Below, in pieces: positions 1 through 5,866 of a stretch of 8,289 nt of DNA. The translations under genes and the position numbers were made by a program. The stretch lies in the NCBI GenBank assembly GCA_014896635.1, contig JADBKA010000210.1, positions 1-8,289 of the forward strand. The letters run 5' to 3'. The DNA comes from Ktedonobacteraceae bacterium. GTDB taxonomy: Bacteria; Chloroflexota; Ktedonobacteria; Ktedonobacterales; Ktedonobacteraceae. The notes below the pieces were generated by a model that saw nothing but the letters and a program-made list of their open reading frames with translations, was not told the DNA's origin and searched no databases. Each line of letters begins with the position of its first letter. Within the stretch, counting starts at the first letter, position 1.

Positions 1-2
1 AC

Positions 3-1244
3 TGGGGGCAGATGGCCTCTGGTTGTGAAGAAGACTTCTACTGGCGTTCCCTGAGCAACAGTTTTTCGCAGAAGGATGTCATTCCCGCAACGAACCTGGA
101 GATCCACCATCAGTGCTACGAGGCTTATAACGCCAATCCACTCGCCTTCGCCATCATCGAGCTAACCACCAGCTTCGTGCTCGGTGAAGGTGTGACCGTT
201 TCCGCTGCCAATCGCCGCGTCCAGGCTCTTCTCGACGCCTTCTGGCAGCATCCCGAAAACCGCATGGATGAGCGCATTTACAGCCTCTGCACTGAACTCG
301 CTCTCTACGGTGAACTATTCATCCACTTTTTTGTCAACCGCTATGACGGTACCGTCGTCATTCGCCAGATCGATCCCAGTCTGATCGATCAGATCGAGAC
401 CGATCCCGAAGACATCGAGAAGCCTTTGCGCTACCATTGCCGTCCCATTGACCAGCCAGCGAGCGACCTCACCGGCGAGAGACAGGGCCGCTGGTTGCAG
501 GCCGGCAGCGAAGTGCTGCATATCGCCATCAACAAAGTCAGCAATGCCAGACGCGGCAGAAGCGACCTGGCAACGCTGCTGCCCTGGTTGCGCCGCTATA
601 AGGACTGGTTGACCGACCGCGTGCGCCTCAATAAGTTCAGGACGGCTTTCCTCTGGGATGTGACGCTCAGCGGCGCCGATAAGCGGACGATTGACCGCAA
701 GCGCATGGAGTACGCCTATCCGCCCGAACCGGGGAGCGTGCTCATCCATAATGAGGCCGAGAAGTGGAGCGCCGTCAGGCCAGAGATTCAGGCCAGCGAC
801 GTCAGCGAAGATGGCCGCGCAATCAAGCTGATGGTCGCAGTCGGCGCTTTGCTGCCCGAACACTACCTCTCGGATGGCGATAACGGCAATCGCGCCACCG
901 CCGCTGAAATGAGCCTGCCTACGTTGCTCAAGTTTAAACGCCGCCAGCGCGTGCTCAAATACCTGCTGACGTGCATTCTGGACCGCGTGATCGAAGAAGC
1001 TCGCCGCGCCGGAAAGCTCGGTCCACGCGCCGATACAAGCTATACCATCACTTTCCCAGAAATTGATAGCGGCGAGCAGCAGACGCTGGCGCGCAGCGTC
1101 TCCTGGCTTGTGCCGGCGCTCCAGGCCGCCCGCCAGCAGCAATGGATCAGCGACGAGACGGCCATGCAATTGCTCTTTGAATTTTGTGGCAAAGAAGTTA
1201 ATGTGCAGGAAGAACGCGCGAAGATTGCGCGCTCTTCCTGCTGA
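3..1244 (+). CDS. Phage portal protein (5' end outside window)
   Basis: Portal proteins form the dodecameric ring at one capsid vertex through which DNA is packaged and to which the neck binds. The product reads as a portal throughout. An N-terminal helical part contains YNANPLAFAIIELTTSF and then FVLGEGV, the usual 'NP-x-A-x-x-II-x-x-x-x-x-x-x-G' region. A helical wing follows (LCTELALYGELFIHF, then IRQIDPSLIDQI). The central stem/clip part has GRSDLATLLPWLRRYKDWL, and a C-terminal crown-like part has GALLPEHYLSDGDNGN followed by long basic helices. The frame is open to the window edge. The first in-window ATG is at 12, preceded only by a G-run 3 bases away, so I think the true start lies upstream and at least 410 residues are seen. 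The last codons lie in a hairpin (1205-1241). The next gene begins about 275 bases on because a repeat element lies between. Family assignment is by recalled sequence pattern. Confidence 0.88.
   Translation, partial: WGQMASGCEEDFYWRSLSNSFSQKDVIPATNLEIHHQCYEAYNANPLAFAIIELTTSFVLGEGVTVSAANRRVQALLDAFWQHPENRMDERIYSLCTELALYGELFIHFFVNRYDGTVVIRQIDPSLIDQIETDPEDIEKPLRYHCRPIDQPASDLTGERQGRWLQAGSEVLHIAINKVSNARRGRSDLATLLPWLRRYKDWLTDRVRLNKFRTAFLWDVTLSGADKRTIDRKRMEYAYPPEPGSVLIHNEAEKWSAVRPEIQASDVSEDGRAIKLMVAVGALLPEHYLSDGDNGNRATAAEMSLPTLLKFKRRQRVLKYLLTCILDRVIEEARRAGKLGPRADTSYTITFPEIDSGEQQTLARSVSWLVPALQAARQQQWISDETAMQLLFEFCGKEVNVQEERAKIARSSC
1205..1241 (+). other. Stable hairpin over the portal 3' end
   Basis: Bases 1205-1219 pair with 1227-1241, giving a 15-bp stem with one A-C mismatch (1214/1232) and a 7-base loop. 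The stem ends immediately before the TGA stop at 1242. No T-run follows directly; the first is TTTTT at 1263-1267, more than 20 bases downstream, so it is not a standard intrinsic terminator. It could protect the 3' end of a portal-gene transcript, be an RNase site, or act as a weak terminator. The pairing is seen; the role is inferred. Confidence 0.5.
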
Positions 1245-1277
1245 CACACTCTTTCAATAAAATTTTTATGAAGAGTC

Positions 1278-1496
1278 CGAGGCTGGGGACACCCCAGACC
1301 CCGCCAGGGAGCTTCCCCTTACAGATAGAGGTTTTTTGGAGCCAGAACATCGTGAGACCCGCTACGGTGCCTGACCATGACGTCTATAGTAGGGGCGACC
1401 CTTGCGGTCGCCCTGGCCCGACACCGCTTCAAAAACCTCTACTTGAAAGGGGAGCTTCCCTCCCTGGACCCGCGAGGCTGGGGACACCCCAGACCC
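1278..1496. mobile_element. Composite palindromic repeat element (MITE/REP-like)
   Basis: A 24-bp sequence is repeated exactly and in the same orientation at 1278-1301 and 1473-1496. Each copy contains the hairpin CTGGGG-ACA-CCCCAG (1283-1297 and 1478-1492). Inside these, blocks are repeated in inverted orientation. TAGAGGTTTTT at 1326-1336 is the reverse complement of 1431-1441. An imperfect block around 1304-1320 (ccaggga, gcttcccctt) is mirrored by 1447-1467. In the centre lies a perfect 8-bp hairpin, GGGCGACC-CTTGC-GGTCGCCC (1393-1413). There is no transposase, and I see no convincing target-site duplication. Nested palindromes without a coding gene fit a MITE or REP-type dispersed element moved in trans. 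I recall similar GGTCGCCC hairpins as dispersed repeats in Chloroflexota genomes; that is memory, not a search. It lies between two phage genes and disrupts neither. Confidence 0.65.
1393..1413. repeat. Central 8-bp hairpin of the repeat element
   Basis: GGGCGACC (1393-1400) and GGTCGCCC (1406-1413) are perfect reverse complements separated by CTTGC. As RNA the stem could gain a G-U pair at 1392/1414. This is the most recognisable core of the element and the best query for finding other copies. Confidence 0.7.
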
Positions 1497-1519
1497 GCTC
1501 CTGTCGAAAGGTCATGGCT

Positions 1520-1903
1520 ATGCCACTGGATGCCAGAAAAATTGCTCATATTCTCTCGGTTGTGCCGCGTACCTTTGCAGGGCGGCAGAAGAACGTCGTC
1601 TTCGTCTACCAGGACGGCAGCAGCTATAGCTACCAGGTCGTGTCATGCATCTTTCGACCACAGCATGTGGTGGATCGCACGATTCTCAGCCTTGCCGGGA
1701 CGCAGCCACGCCAGCAGGCTGAGATGCTGCTCATCGCGCCCGCCGGCACCAGCTTCAATGGCCTGGCCTTTGTTGCCGATACCGCGACTGCCACCGTTGC
1801 TGCTGTTGCCGCCGCTCCGAAATACCAGGTCATCGAAGCCGTATCGAGCGGTCTCATCCCCGCCGGTACGCATATCATCGCCCATTTGAGGCGCTTTCGC
1901 TAG
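1520..1903 (+). CDS. Small phage protein of unknown role, possibly neck or head-associated
   Basis: A 127-residue protein starting MPLDARKIAHILSVVP. I chose ATG 1520 because GAAAGG at 1506-1511 lies 8 bases upstream; ATG 1514 is only 2 bases from it. The frame stays open back to ATG 1268, but those extra 84 codons are translated repeat element and have no ribosome binding site, so I exclude them. The protein has a short N-terminal helix, then probable beta strands (NVVFVYQDGSSYSYQVVSC, AEMLLIAPAGT), an Ala/Val-rich stretch and a C-terminal PAGTHIIAHLRRFR. There is no signal peptide or convincing membrane segment. I do not recognise the family. Position between the portal and the protease-capsid gene, and a small beta-rich fold, would suit a head-closure or connector protein, but that is inference. 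The nearby repeat insertion ends 9 bases before its ribosome binding site. Confidence 0.75.
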   Translation: MPLDARKIAHILSVVPRTFAGRQKNVVFVYQDGSSYSYQVVSCIFRPQHVVDRTILSLAGTQPRQQAEMLLIAPAGTSFNGLAFVADTATATVAAVAAAPKYQVIEAVSSGLIPAGTHIIAHLRRFR

Positions 1904-1963
1904 CAAATTCCCTGTAGAGCGTCGTTTTTGGATGTCGATTGCAGAAAAGGAGCATCTGAGAGC

Positions 1964-4027
1964 ATGCAGCAGAGCACAGAGCAGCAGCCTGGTGCGCCGG
2001 CGCCGATCACACTGCACCCGCGCATCATCGAGCAGCTCGACGACCATTTCACCGGCCACAGCGGACCCGCCGATCACGCTGTGCGCGTCACTATCATTCG
2101 TGGTGGCACCTCTGCCAACGGCTACCACTACGACGAGCAGGCCCTGCGCACCATCGCTCACCTGGTTGAAGGCGCGCAGGCATATGCCGATCACAGTGGC
2201 AGCGGCGAGATCACACGCTCTGTCCGTGACCTGGTTGGCTTCTACCACGATGCCACATACGTCCCACCCTCGCCCGGCGAGCCACACGGGCGCGTCGATG
2301 CCACACTGCATATCCTGGAGTCAGCAGGCTGGCTCTGGCCGCTGGTCCGTGAAGCCTGCCAGCCCGGCCACTCCGATCTGGTTGGTCTCTCTATCGACAT
2401 CTTCGGCCAGTGGCAACTCAACGAAGCCACCGGCGCACGCGACGTCACTGCTATCGCTGCGCTCAACTCCTGCGATATCGTGACGCGGCCCAGTGCCGGC
2501 GGAACTTTTCGCCGCATCCTGCACGGAACCACCGCATCATCACCATCTACCAGCAACCTGTCCTGTACCTACGAAGGAGCATCCTCCATGCCTGACATGC
2601 CCGATATGTCTGACAATTCTGCTCTTACCGAACACGCTGCAACGCCAATCACGCAGCCAGCGCACATCGCCGAACAGCAGCAGCTTAAGCGTATGATGCA
2701 TGAATTACGCCTTGAACACTGCGCACTCCAGCTCGAACGCCGCTTGAGCGAAAGCTTGCTACCGCAGCCTGTGCGTGACAGCGTGCGCCAGCGTTTTGCC
2801 AGGCAGATCTTTGAAGAGGCCGATCTTGAGCGCGAACTCTCCTCTGCAAGAGGCATGATGGCGCAGCTAGAGCAGCAGGGACTCGTGCGCGGTCACGGCT
2901 ATGAGCGCCCGTACATCGACAGCCAGATTACCGAGTCCGAGAAGATTCAGGCCGCTTTCGATGCCATGTTCGATCTGGACATCGACACTGCGCGCCTGGG
3001 CAATGTGCGCGGCTTTACGTCGATCCGTGAAGCCTATGCCCGTGTTACCGGCGATCCCACGCTGGCCGCCGGCATCACTGCTAGCAGCACTCTCGGTTCT
3101 ATTCGCGTCTCCGAACACGCGCCCCTGGCGCGCATCAGTGAAGCCGACACCACCACTGCCACGTTCAGCTACCTGCTCGGTACCAGCATGAACAAGCGCC
3201 TGCTCAAAGACTACCAGAGCTGGCCGGCTGAATGGCAGAGGTTTGTCACCATCACGCCTATCCGCGACTTCAAGCAGCAGACGCGCATCAGGCTCGGCGC
3301 CTTCGGTAGTCTGTCCATCGTCGCAGAAGACTCGGCCTACCAGAGCGTCTCGCTCACTGACTCCGCTGCTACCTATGTCGCGCAAAAGCGTGGCAATATC
3401 GTCACCGTCTCACGTGAAACCATTATCAACGACGATTTACAAGCCATCAAGCAGATTCCAACAAAGCTGGCAGTGGCCGCTGCCTATACGCTGGCCGAAT
3501 TTGTCTATGGTTTTCTTACGACCAACCCTACCATCTATGATGGGAGCCAGCTCTTCACTGCCGGCGCGCCGCATAACAATCTGGGGAGCAGCGCCCTCAG
3601 TAGCCTCGCCTTGCAACAGGGCGTCACTGCCATGCGCAAACAGACAAACTACGCCGGCAAGGTCCTGGGCCTGCGCCCGCGTTTTCTCGTTGTCCCGCCC
3701 GAACTGGAATTCAGCGCAATGGTCATTACGCAGTCGGCGGGCCTGCCGGGCAGCCCCAACAATGACATCAATCCCATGCGCGGCTATGTCACGCCCATCG
3801 TCAGCCCACAGATCACTACTGCCACGCAATGGTTCCTGGCCGGCGATCCACGTGAGATCGACACCATTGAAATCGGCTTTGTCGGGGGCCAGATCAACCC
3901 GGCCCTCTTCATCCAGGACATGCCCTTGCTCGGCCTCAACTTCTCGCAGGACGCCATTACCTACAAAATCCGTCATGAATACGGCGGTGCAGTCGTTGAT
4001 TATCGTGGCCTCTATCGCGGTAATTAG
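1964..4027 (+). CDS. Prohead protease / scaffold-like / major capsid protein fusion
   Basis: A 687-residue polyprotein with three parts. Residues about 35-190 resemble a prohead protease of the herpesvirus-assemblin-like fold: RVTIIRGGTSANGYHYDEQA, then AYADH with candidate catalytic His77, LVGFYHDA, and LVGLSIDIFG with candidate nucleophile Ser143. It ends at SCDIVTRPSAGG, a typical protease C-terminal pattern. Residues about 209-320 are charged, Gln/Glu/Arg-rich and helical (LKRMMHELRLEHCALQLERR), like a scaffold or delta domain. Residues about 320-687 are a major capsid protein of the Mu gpT-like/HK97-fold kind (RGNIVTVSRETIINDDL near 476; FTAGAPHNNLGSSAL near 535; PRFLVVPPELEFSA). ATG 1964 follows AGGAG (1948-1952) by 11 bases; an in-frame TTG at 1928 lies before that site and is unlikely. 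A second start at 2588 could make scaffold-capsid without protease. The protein would be processed in the procapsid by its own protease. Confidence 0.87.
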   Translation: MQQSTEQQPGAPAPITLHPRIIEQLDDHFTGHSGPADHAVRVTIIRGGTSANGYHYDEQALRTIAHLVEGAQAYADHSGSGEITRSVRDLVGFYHDATYVPPSPGEPHGRVDATLHILESAGWLWPLVREACQPGHSDLVGLSIDIFGQWQLNEATGARDVTAIAALNSCDIVTRPSAGGTFRRILHGTTASSPSTSNLSCTYEGASSMPDMPDMSDNSALTEHAATPITQPAHIAEQQQLKRMMHELRLEHCALQLERRLSESLLPQPVRDSVRQRFARQIFEEADLERELSSARGMMAQLEQQGLVRGHGYERPYIDSQITESEKIQAAFDAMFDLDIDTARLGNVRGFTSIREAYARVTGDPTLAAGITASSTLGSIRVSEHAPLARISEADTTTATFSYLLGTSMNKRLLKDYQSWPAEWQRFVTITPIRDFKQQTRIRLGAFGSLSIVAEDSAYQSVSLTDSAATYVAQKRGNIVTVSRETIINDDLQAIKQIPTKLAVAAAYTLAEFVYGFLTTNPTIYDGSQLFTAGAPHNNLGSSALSSLALQQGVTAMRKQTNYAGKVLGLRPRFLVVPPELEFSAMVITQSAGLPGSPNNDINPMRGYVTPIVSPQITTATQWFLAGDPREIDTIEIGFVGGQINPALFIQDMPLLGLNFSQDAITYKIRHEYGGAVVDYRGLYRGN
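2574..2590 (+). promoter_or_regulatory. Internal ribosome binding site and in-frame ATG within the capsid fusion gene
   Basis: AAGGAG at 2574-2579 lies 8 bases before ATG 2588, which is in frame with the fusion gene (residue 209 of the 687). This site is better spaced than the one before the gene's own start (AGGAG, 11 bases). ATGs at 2597 and 2606 follow in frame, within the repeat MPDMPDMSD. It falls exactly in the linker between the protease part and the helical scaffold-like part, where an internal start would be useful. The signal is seen; its use is inferred. Confidence 0.55.
2588..4027 (+). CDS. Putative nested product: scaffold-like domain plus major capsid protein
   Basis: If the internal start is used, a 479-residue protein beginning MPDMPDMSDNSALTEH would be made. 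It lacks the protease but keeps the helical delta/scaffold-like region and the whole capsid domain. Shell assembly needs hundreds of capsid subunits and only a few tens of protease copies, and a strong internal start would give that ratio. Nested in-frame starts in head genes are established in lambda, where Nu3 scaffold lies within the C protease gene. In lambda, though, the capsid protein is a separate gene. This is an alternative product of the same frame, not an additional independent gene. Confidence 0.4.
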   Translation: MPDMPDMSDNSALTEHAATPITQPAHIAEQQQLKRMMHELRLEHCALQLERRLSESLLPQPVRDSVRQRFARQIFEEADLERELSSARGMMAQLEQQGLVRGHGYERPYIDSQITESEKIQAAFDAMFDLDIDTARLGNVRGFTSIREAYARVTGDPTLAAGITASSTLGSIRVSEHAPLARISEADTTTATFSYLLGTSMNKRLLKDYQSWPAEWQRFVTITPIRDFKQQTRIRLGAFGSLSIVAEDSAYQSVSLTDSAATYVAQKRGNIVTVSRETIINDDLQAIKQIPTKLAVAAAYTLAEFVYGFLTTNPTIYDGSQLFTAGAPHNNLGSSALSSLALQQGVTAMRKQTNYAGKVLGLRPRFLVVPPELEFSAMVITQSAGLPGSPNNDINPMRGYVTPIVSPQITTATQWFLAGDPREIDTIEIGFVGGQINPALFIQDMPLLGLNFSQDAITYKIRHEYGGAVVDYRGLYRGN

Positions 4028-4083
4028 GCTGCTAATCCTGCTTACGATCTGGCTTTGTAGGAGCGAATCAAGGAGAAGAACAT

Positions 4084-4782
4084 ATGACAGGCTATATTAA
4101 CGCGGATGGTTCGGCTCTCGCCGGGGCGCTCAATCCGGCCAGTGTCGGGCAGGCGTTGCGCGTTGATAGTAACGGCTTTCTCAAAGTGGTGACGCAGCAG
4201 GCCACCGGCGATGGTACTGCCGCCGCCAGTGTGCCGCTTGTTGTGCTGGGTGTGCTCAATGGGAGCGGCGCCGTTGACCGCGTTCAAGGTCTGGGCGGCG
4301 CGCTCAGCACGCAGGACTGGAGTCGCCAGGCGCTGCTCCAGGGCAAAGGCTACACCGGCTCAACCGGCCTCATTAACGCACCGGCGGGCAACTATCCGCT
4401 GTGCATCTTCAACCCCATCGGTAGCGGCAAGAGCATCCTTGTCATCTCAATCCGTGTCGGCAGCGCCAGCGGCACTATCGTTGTTGCACTCCAGGCCGTC
4501 ACCACTAACCCGGCCTACCCTACTGCCGCTTTTGTTGCGAACAGGAAAATGGGCGGTCCGACCTCGGCCATTGCAGCAAGCTGCACCTTTACCGCCACAC
4601 CACAGACAACCAGCCCACCCTACCTCAAGACGGAGATCGTTACCGCCAACCCGGTGGAACTGCTCAGTCCACTCACCGGCGGCTTGCTGCTCCCTGCCGG
4701 CAGTGCCAGCGGCCTTACCACCTGGCTTCAGACGACGGCAAGCGGTAATAGCAGCATCAACGCCGAGTGGATCGAATTTTAA
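4084..4782 (+). CDS. Probable virion structural protein (decoration or head-fibre-like), unknown family
   Basis: A 232-residue protein; ATG 4084 is 8 bases after AAGGAG (4070-4075). The N-terminus (MTGYINADGSALAGALNPAS) is short, Gly/Ala-rich and probably flexible. The rest is rich in Thr, Ser, Gly, Ala and Val, with likely beta strands (SILVISIRVGSASGTIVVALQAV) and a Gly/Ser-rich end closing on SINAEWIEF. There is no signal peptide, membrane segment or enzyme motif. The GSGKS at residues 113-117 sits between beta strands in NPIGSGKSILVIS, a phrase I recall from phage structural proteins, and is not a nucleotide-binding loop. Its position directly after the capsid gene is where decoration proteins and head fibres usually lie; that is the main argument. 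A minor tail or baseplate component is possible. Confidence 0.7.
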   Translation: MTGYINADGSALAGALNPASVGQALRVDSNGFLKVVTQQATGDGTAAASVPLVVLGVLNGSGAVDRVQGLGGALSTQDWSRQALLQGKGYTGSTGLINAPAGNYPLCIFNPIGSGKSILVISIRVGSASGTIVVALQAVTTNPAYPTAAFVANRKMGGPTSAIAASCTFTATPQTTSPPYLKTEIVTANPVELLSPLTGGLLLPAGSASGLTTWLQTTASGNSSINAEWIEF

Positions 4783-4825
4783 ATGAAGTGTTAAAAAAGG
4801 AGAAAAGGGAAAGGGGTATTATCAT

Positions 4826-5116
4826 ATGATGAGTTTGCTTGAACTCACTTATGGGCGCTATAACGGCGGTCAGACGGCGCCTGCCGGCAGTTACTTCAAT
4901 CCGCGCACACTCTGCATTCTGCAACTTGCCAGCGACGGTGTACTGCCGCAGGCCGGCACCTTCGTGCGCGTTGATCCGTCGCCCACACAGACGTTTGCCA
5001 ATATTGCTACTGCGCTCAACAACCTGCTCGGTACCAGCTATAGCGCCGGTTCGTTCCACGCCTGTACCAGTGCCGATAATGTTCCCTCGCCGGGCCAGAT
5101 GAGCAACGATGCATAG
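4826..5116 (+). CDS. Small phage protein of unknown function
   Basis: A 96-residue protein beginning MMSLLELTYGRYNGG. ATG 4826 follows AAAGGGG (4810-4816) by 9 bases; a second ATG at 4829 is 12 bases away. An extra AAGGAG at 4797-4802 is too far to serve either. The sequence has a probable strand-turn-strand (TLCILQLASDGVLPQAGTF) followed by a helix (TQTFANIATALNNLLG) and a polar tail ending QMSNDA. I do not recognise the family. It lies between two probable structural proteins, so a virion or assembly role is likely, but nothing in the sequence is specific. A long hairpin begins 4 bases after its stop codon. Confidence 0.65.
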   Translation: MMSLLELTYGRYNGGQTAPAGSYFNPRTLCILQLASDGVLPQAGTFVRVDPSPTQTFANIATALNNLLGTSYSAGSFHACTSADNVPSPGQMSNDA

Positions 5117-5119
5117 ACT

Positions 5120-5166
5120 TTGCTGGTCTGGCAGTCTCACCGAAGATGAGATTGTCAGACCAGTAG
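5120..5166 (+). other. Long stem-loop between two structural genes
   Basis: Bases 5123-5138 pair with 5148-5163 along all 16 positions if two G-U wobbles are allowed (5131/5155 and 5134/5152). The stem can extend by A5139-T5147 inward and by three pairs outward (5120-5122 with 5164-5166, two of them wobbles), giving about 20 pairs around the 7-base loop CCGAAGA. The preceding stop codon ends at 5116 and the next ribosome binding site, GAGGTGA, begins at 5170. No T-run follows, so a standard terminator is unlikely. Because the wobbles pair only in RNA of the + strand, the structure probably acts as RNA: transcript-end protection, an RNase site, or control of translation of the next gene. Confidence 0.6.
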
Positions 5167-5182
5167 CATGAGGTGATATGTG

Positions 5183-5866
5183 ATGCATTACGAACGTCCT
5201 CAATACTATGCGCAGACAGTAAATCGGCACGATGGCGGACGCGGGCGTGGTCAGCAGGCGCTACGCCACCCGATCATCAGACGCGGCATCCTGATCAGCT
5301 TCAGTCCGGCAACATATACCGCGAGCATTCTCATTCTCGAAGCTACCAGCGCCTACCTGCAAGGCGTGCCTGTCGCCTGTCATCTCGATGGCACCAGCGC
5401 GCAGCCTGACGCTCTGTGCGCCATTCTTTTCTTCGACGAGCAGAGCTATAGCGATGCCGTTGTGCTTGCTGTCTACCCCAACGGTACACAGGGCATTCCT
5501 ACCCCCACGCCAGGACGCCTTGTCTTCACCACACCTTACCAGCACCTCAACTCCGTCACCATCAGCGCCGGCTCAACCGGTACCTATACCCTTGTCAGCG
5601 GCGCATCCGGTATCCCCTCTGGCGCGCTCGGCGCTCTCTTCTCTCTCAGCTTCAGTAGTTCCAGTGCCGGCGCCTCTCTGTACATCGGCCCGCGTGGCGC
5701 CGGCGCGAATCTGCCAAAGTATCAGATGATCGGCAACCTGCCGGCTGGCGGCGCCACATTGAGCGGCAGCGGCCTGGTCCAGCTCGACAGTAGCGGACGG
5801 ATTGACATAAAAGCGAACGGGGGCAATTGTACTATCAATCTCTACACTCAGGGGTATGTGCAATGA
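5183..5866 (+). CDS. Beta-rich structural protein, tail-tip or baseplate-like
   Basis: A 227-residue protein starting MHYERPQYYAQ. ATG 5183 is chosen over GTG 5180 because GAGGTGA (5170-5176) lies 6 bases before it. Residues about 30-100 (RRGILISFSPATYTASILIL, then GVPVACHLDG, then ALCAILFFDE and VVLAVYPN) have the strand pattern of an OB-like barrel, as in phage baseplate-spike proteins. A Pro/Thr linker follows, then a C-terminal beta domain with GIPSGALGALFSLSF, YIGPRGAG and the closing GNCTINLYTQGYV. I recall this two-part design from Chloroflexota phage proteins of unknown function but cannot name a family. The stop codon overlaps the next start (ATGA, 5863-5866), indicating translational coupling. 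A partnership with the next protein at the tail tip is inferred from this. Confidence 0.72.
   Translation: MHYERPQYYAQTVNRHDGGRGRGQQALRHPIIRRGILISFSPATYTASILILEATSAYLQGVPVACHLDGTSAQPDALCAILFFDEQSYSDAVVLAVYPNGTQGIPTPTPGRLVFTTPYQHLNSVTISAGSTGTYTLVSGASGIPSGALGALFSLSFSSSSAGASLYIGPRGAGANLPKYQMIGNLPAGGATLSGSGLVQLDSSGRIDIKANGGNCTINLYTQGYVQ

Noticed and set aside
368..405. Six GATC sites in 38 bases, as if a methylation or replication-control cluster
   Set aside because: They lie inside the portal coding sequence where repeated Ile-Asp and Gln-Ile codons (RQIDPSLIDQIETDP) generate GATC. No DnaA-box-like or AT-rich sequence is nearby.
315..1247. Long minus-strand open frame (310 codons) opposite the portal gene, with similar ones opposite 6928-7776 and 1643-2311
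   Set aside because: They mirror strongly supported plus-strand genes in GC-rich DNA, have no family resemblance and no operon context. They arise from codon bias on the opposite strand.
1377..1889. A 170-codon plus-strand frame starting MTSIVGATLAVALA
   Set aside because: Its start is the translated repeat element and the rest overlaps the supported gene at 1520-1903 in another frame, with low-complexity Ser/Pro/Arg-rich composition.
4023..4036. ATTAG-GCTG-CTAAT hairpin at the capsid gene stop codon, considered as a terminator
   Set aside because: A 5-bp AT-rich stem with no T-run is too weak, and the next gene follows with a normal ribosome binding site.
4411..4434. A Walker-A-like GSGKS at residues 113-117 of the 232-residue protein
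   Set aside because: It lies between beta strands in a Thr/Gly/Ala-rich structural protein, lacks the full GxxxxGK[ST] pattern, and has no Walker B or other ATPase motif. Similar NPxGSGK phrases occur in phage structural proteins.
5114..5163. Stop-codon readthrough or recoding at TAG 5114 stimulated by the downstream hairpin
   Set aside because: Readthrough would add only ten codons before the next stop, and the bases after the TAG do not match known readthrough contexts.
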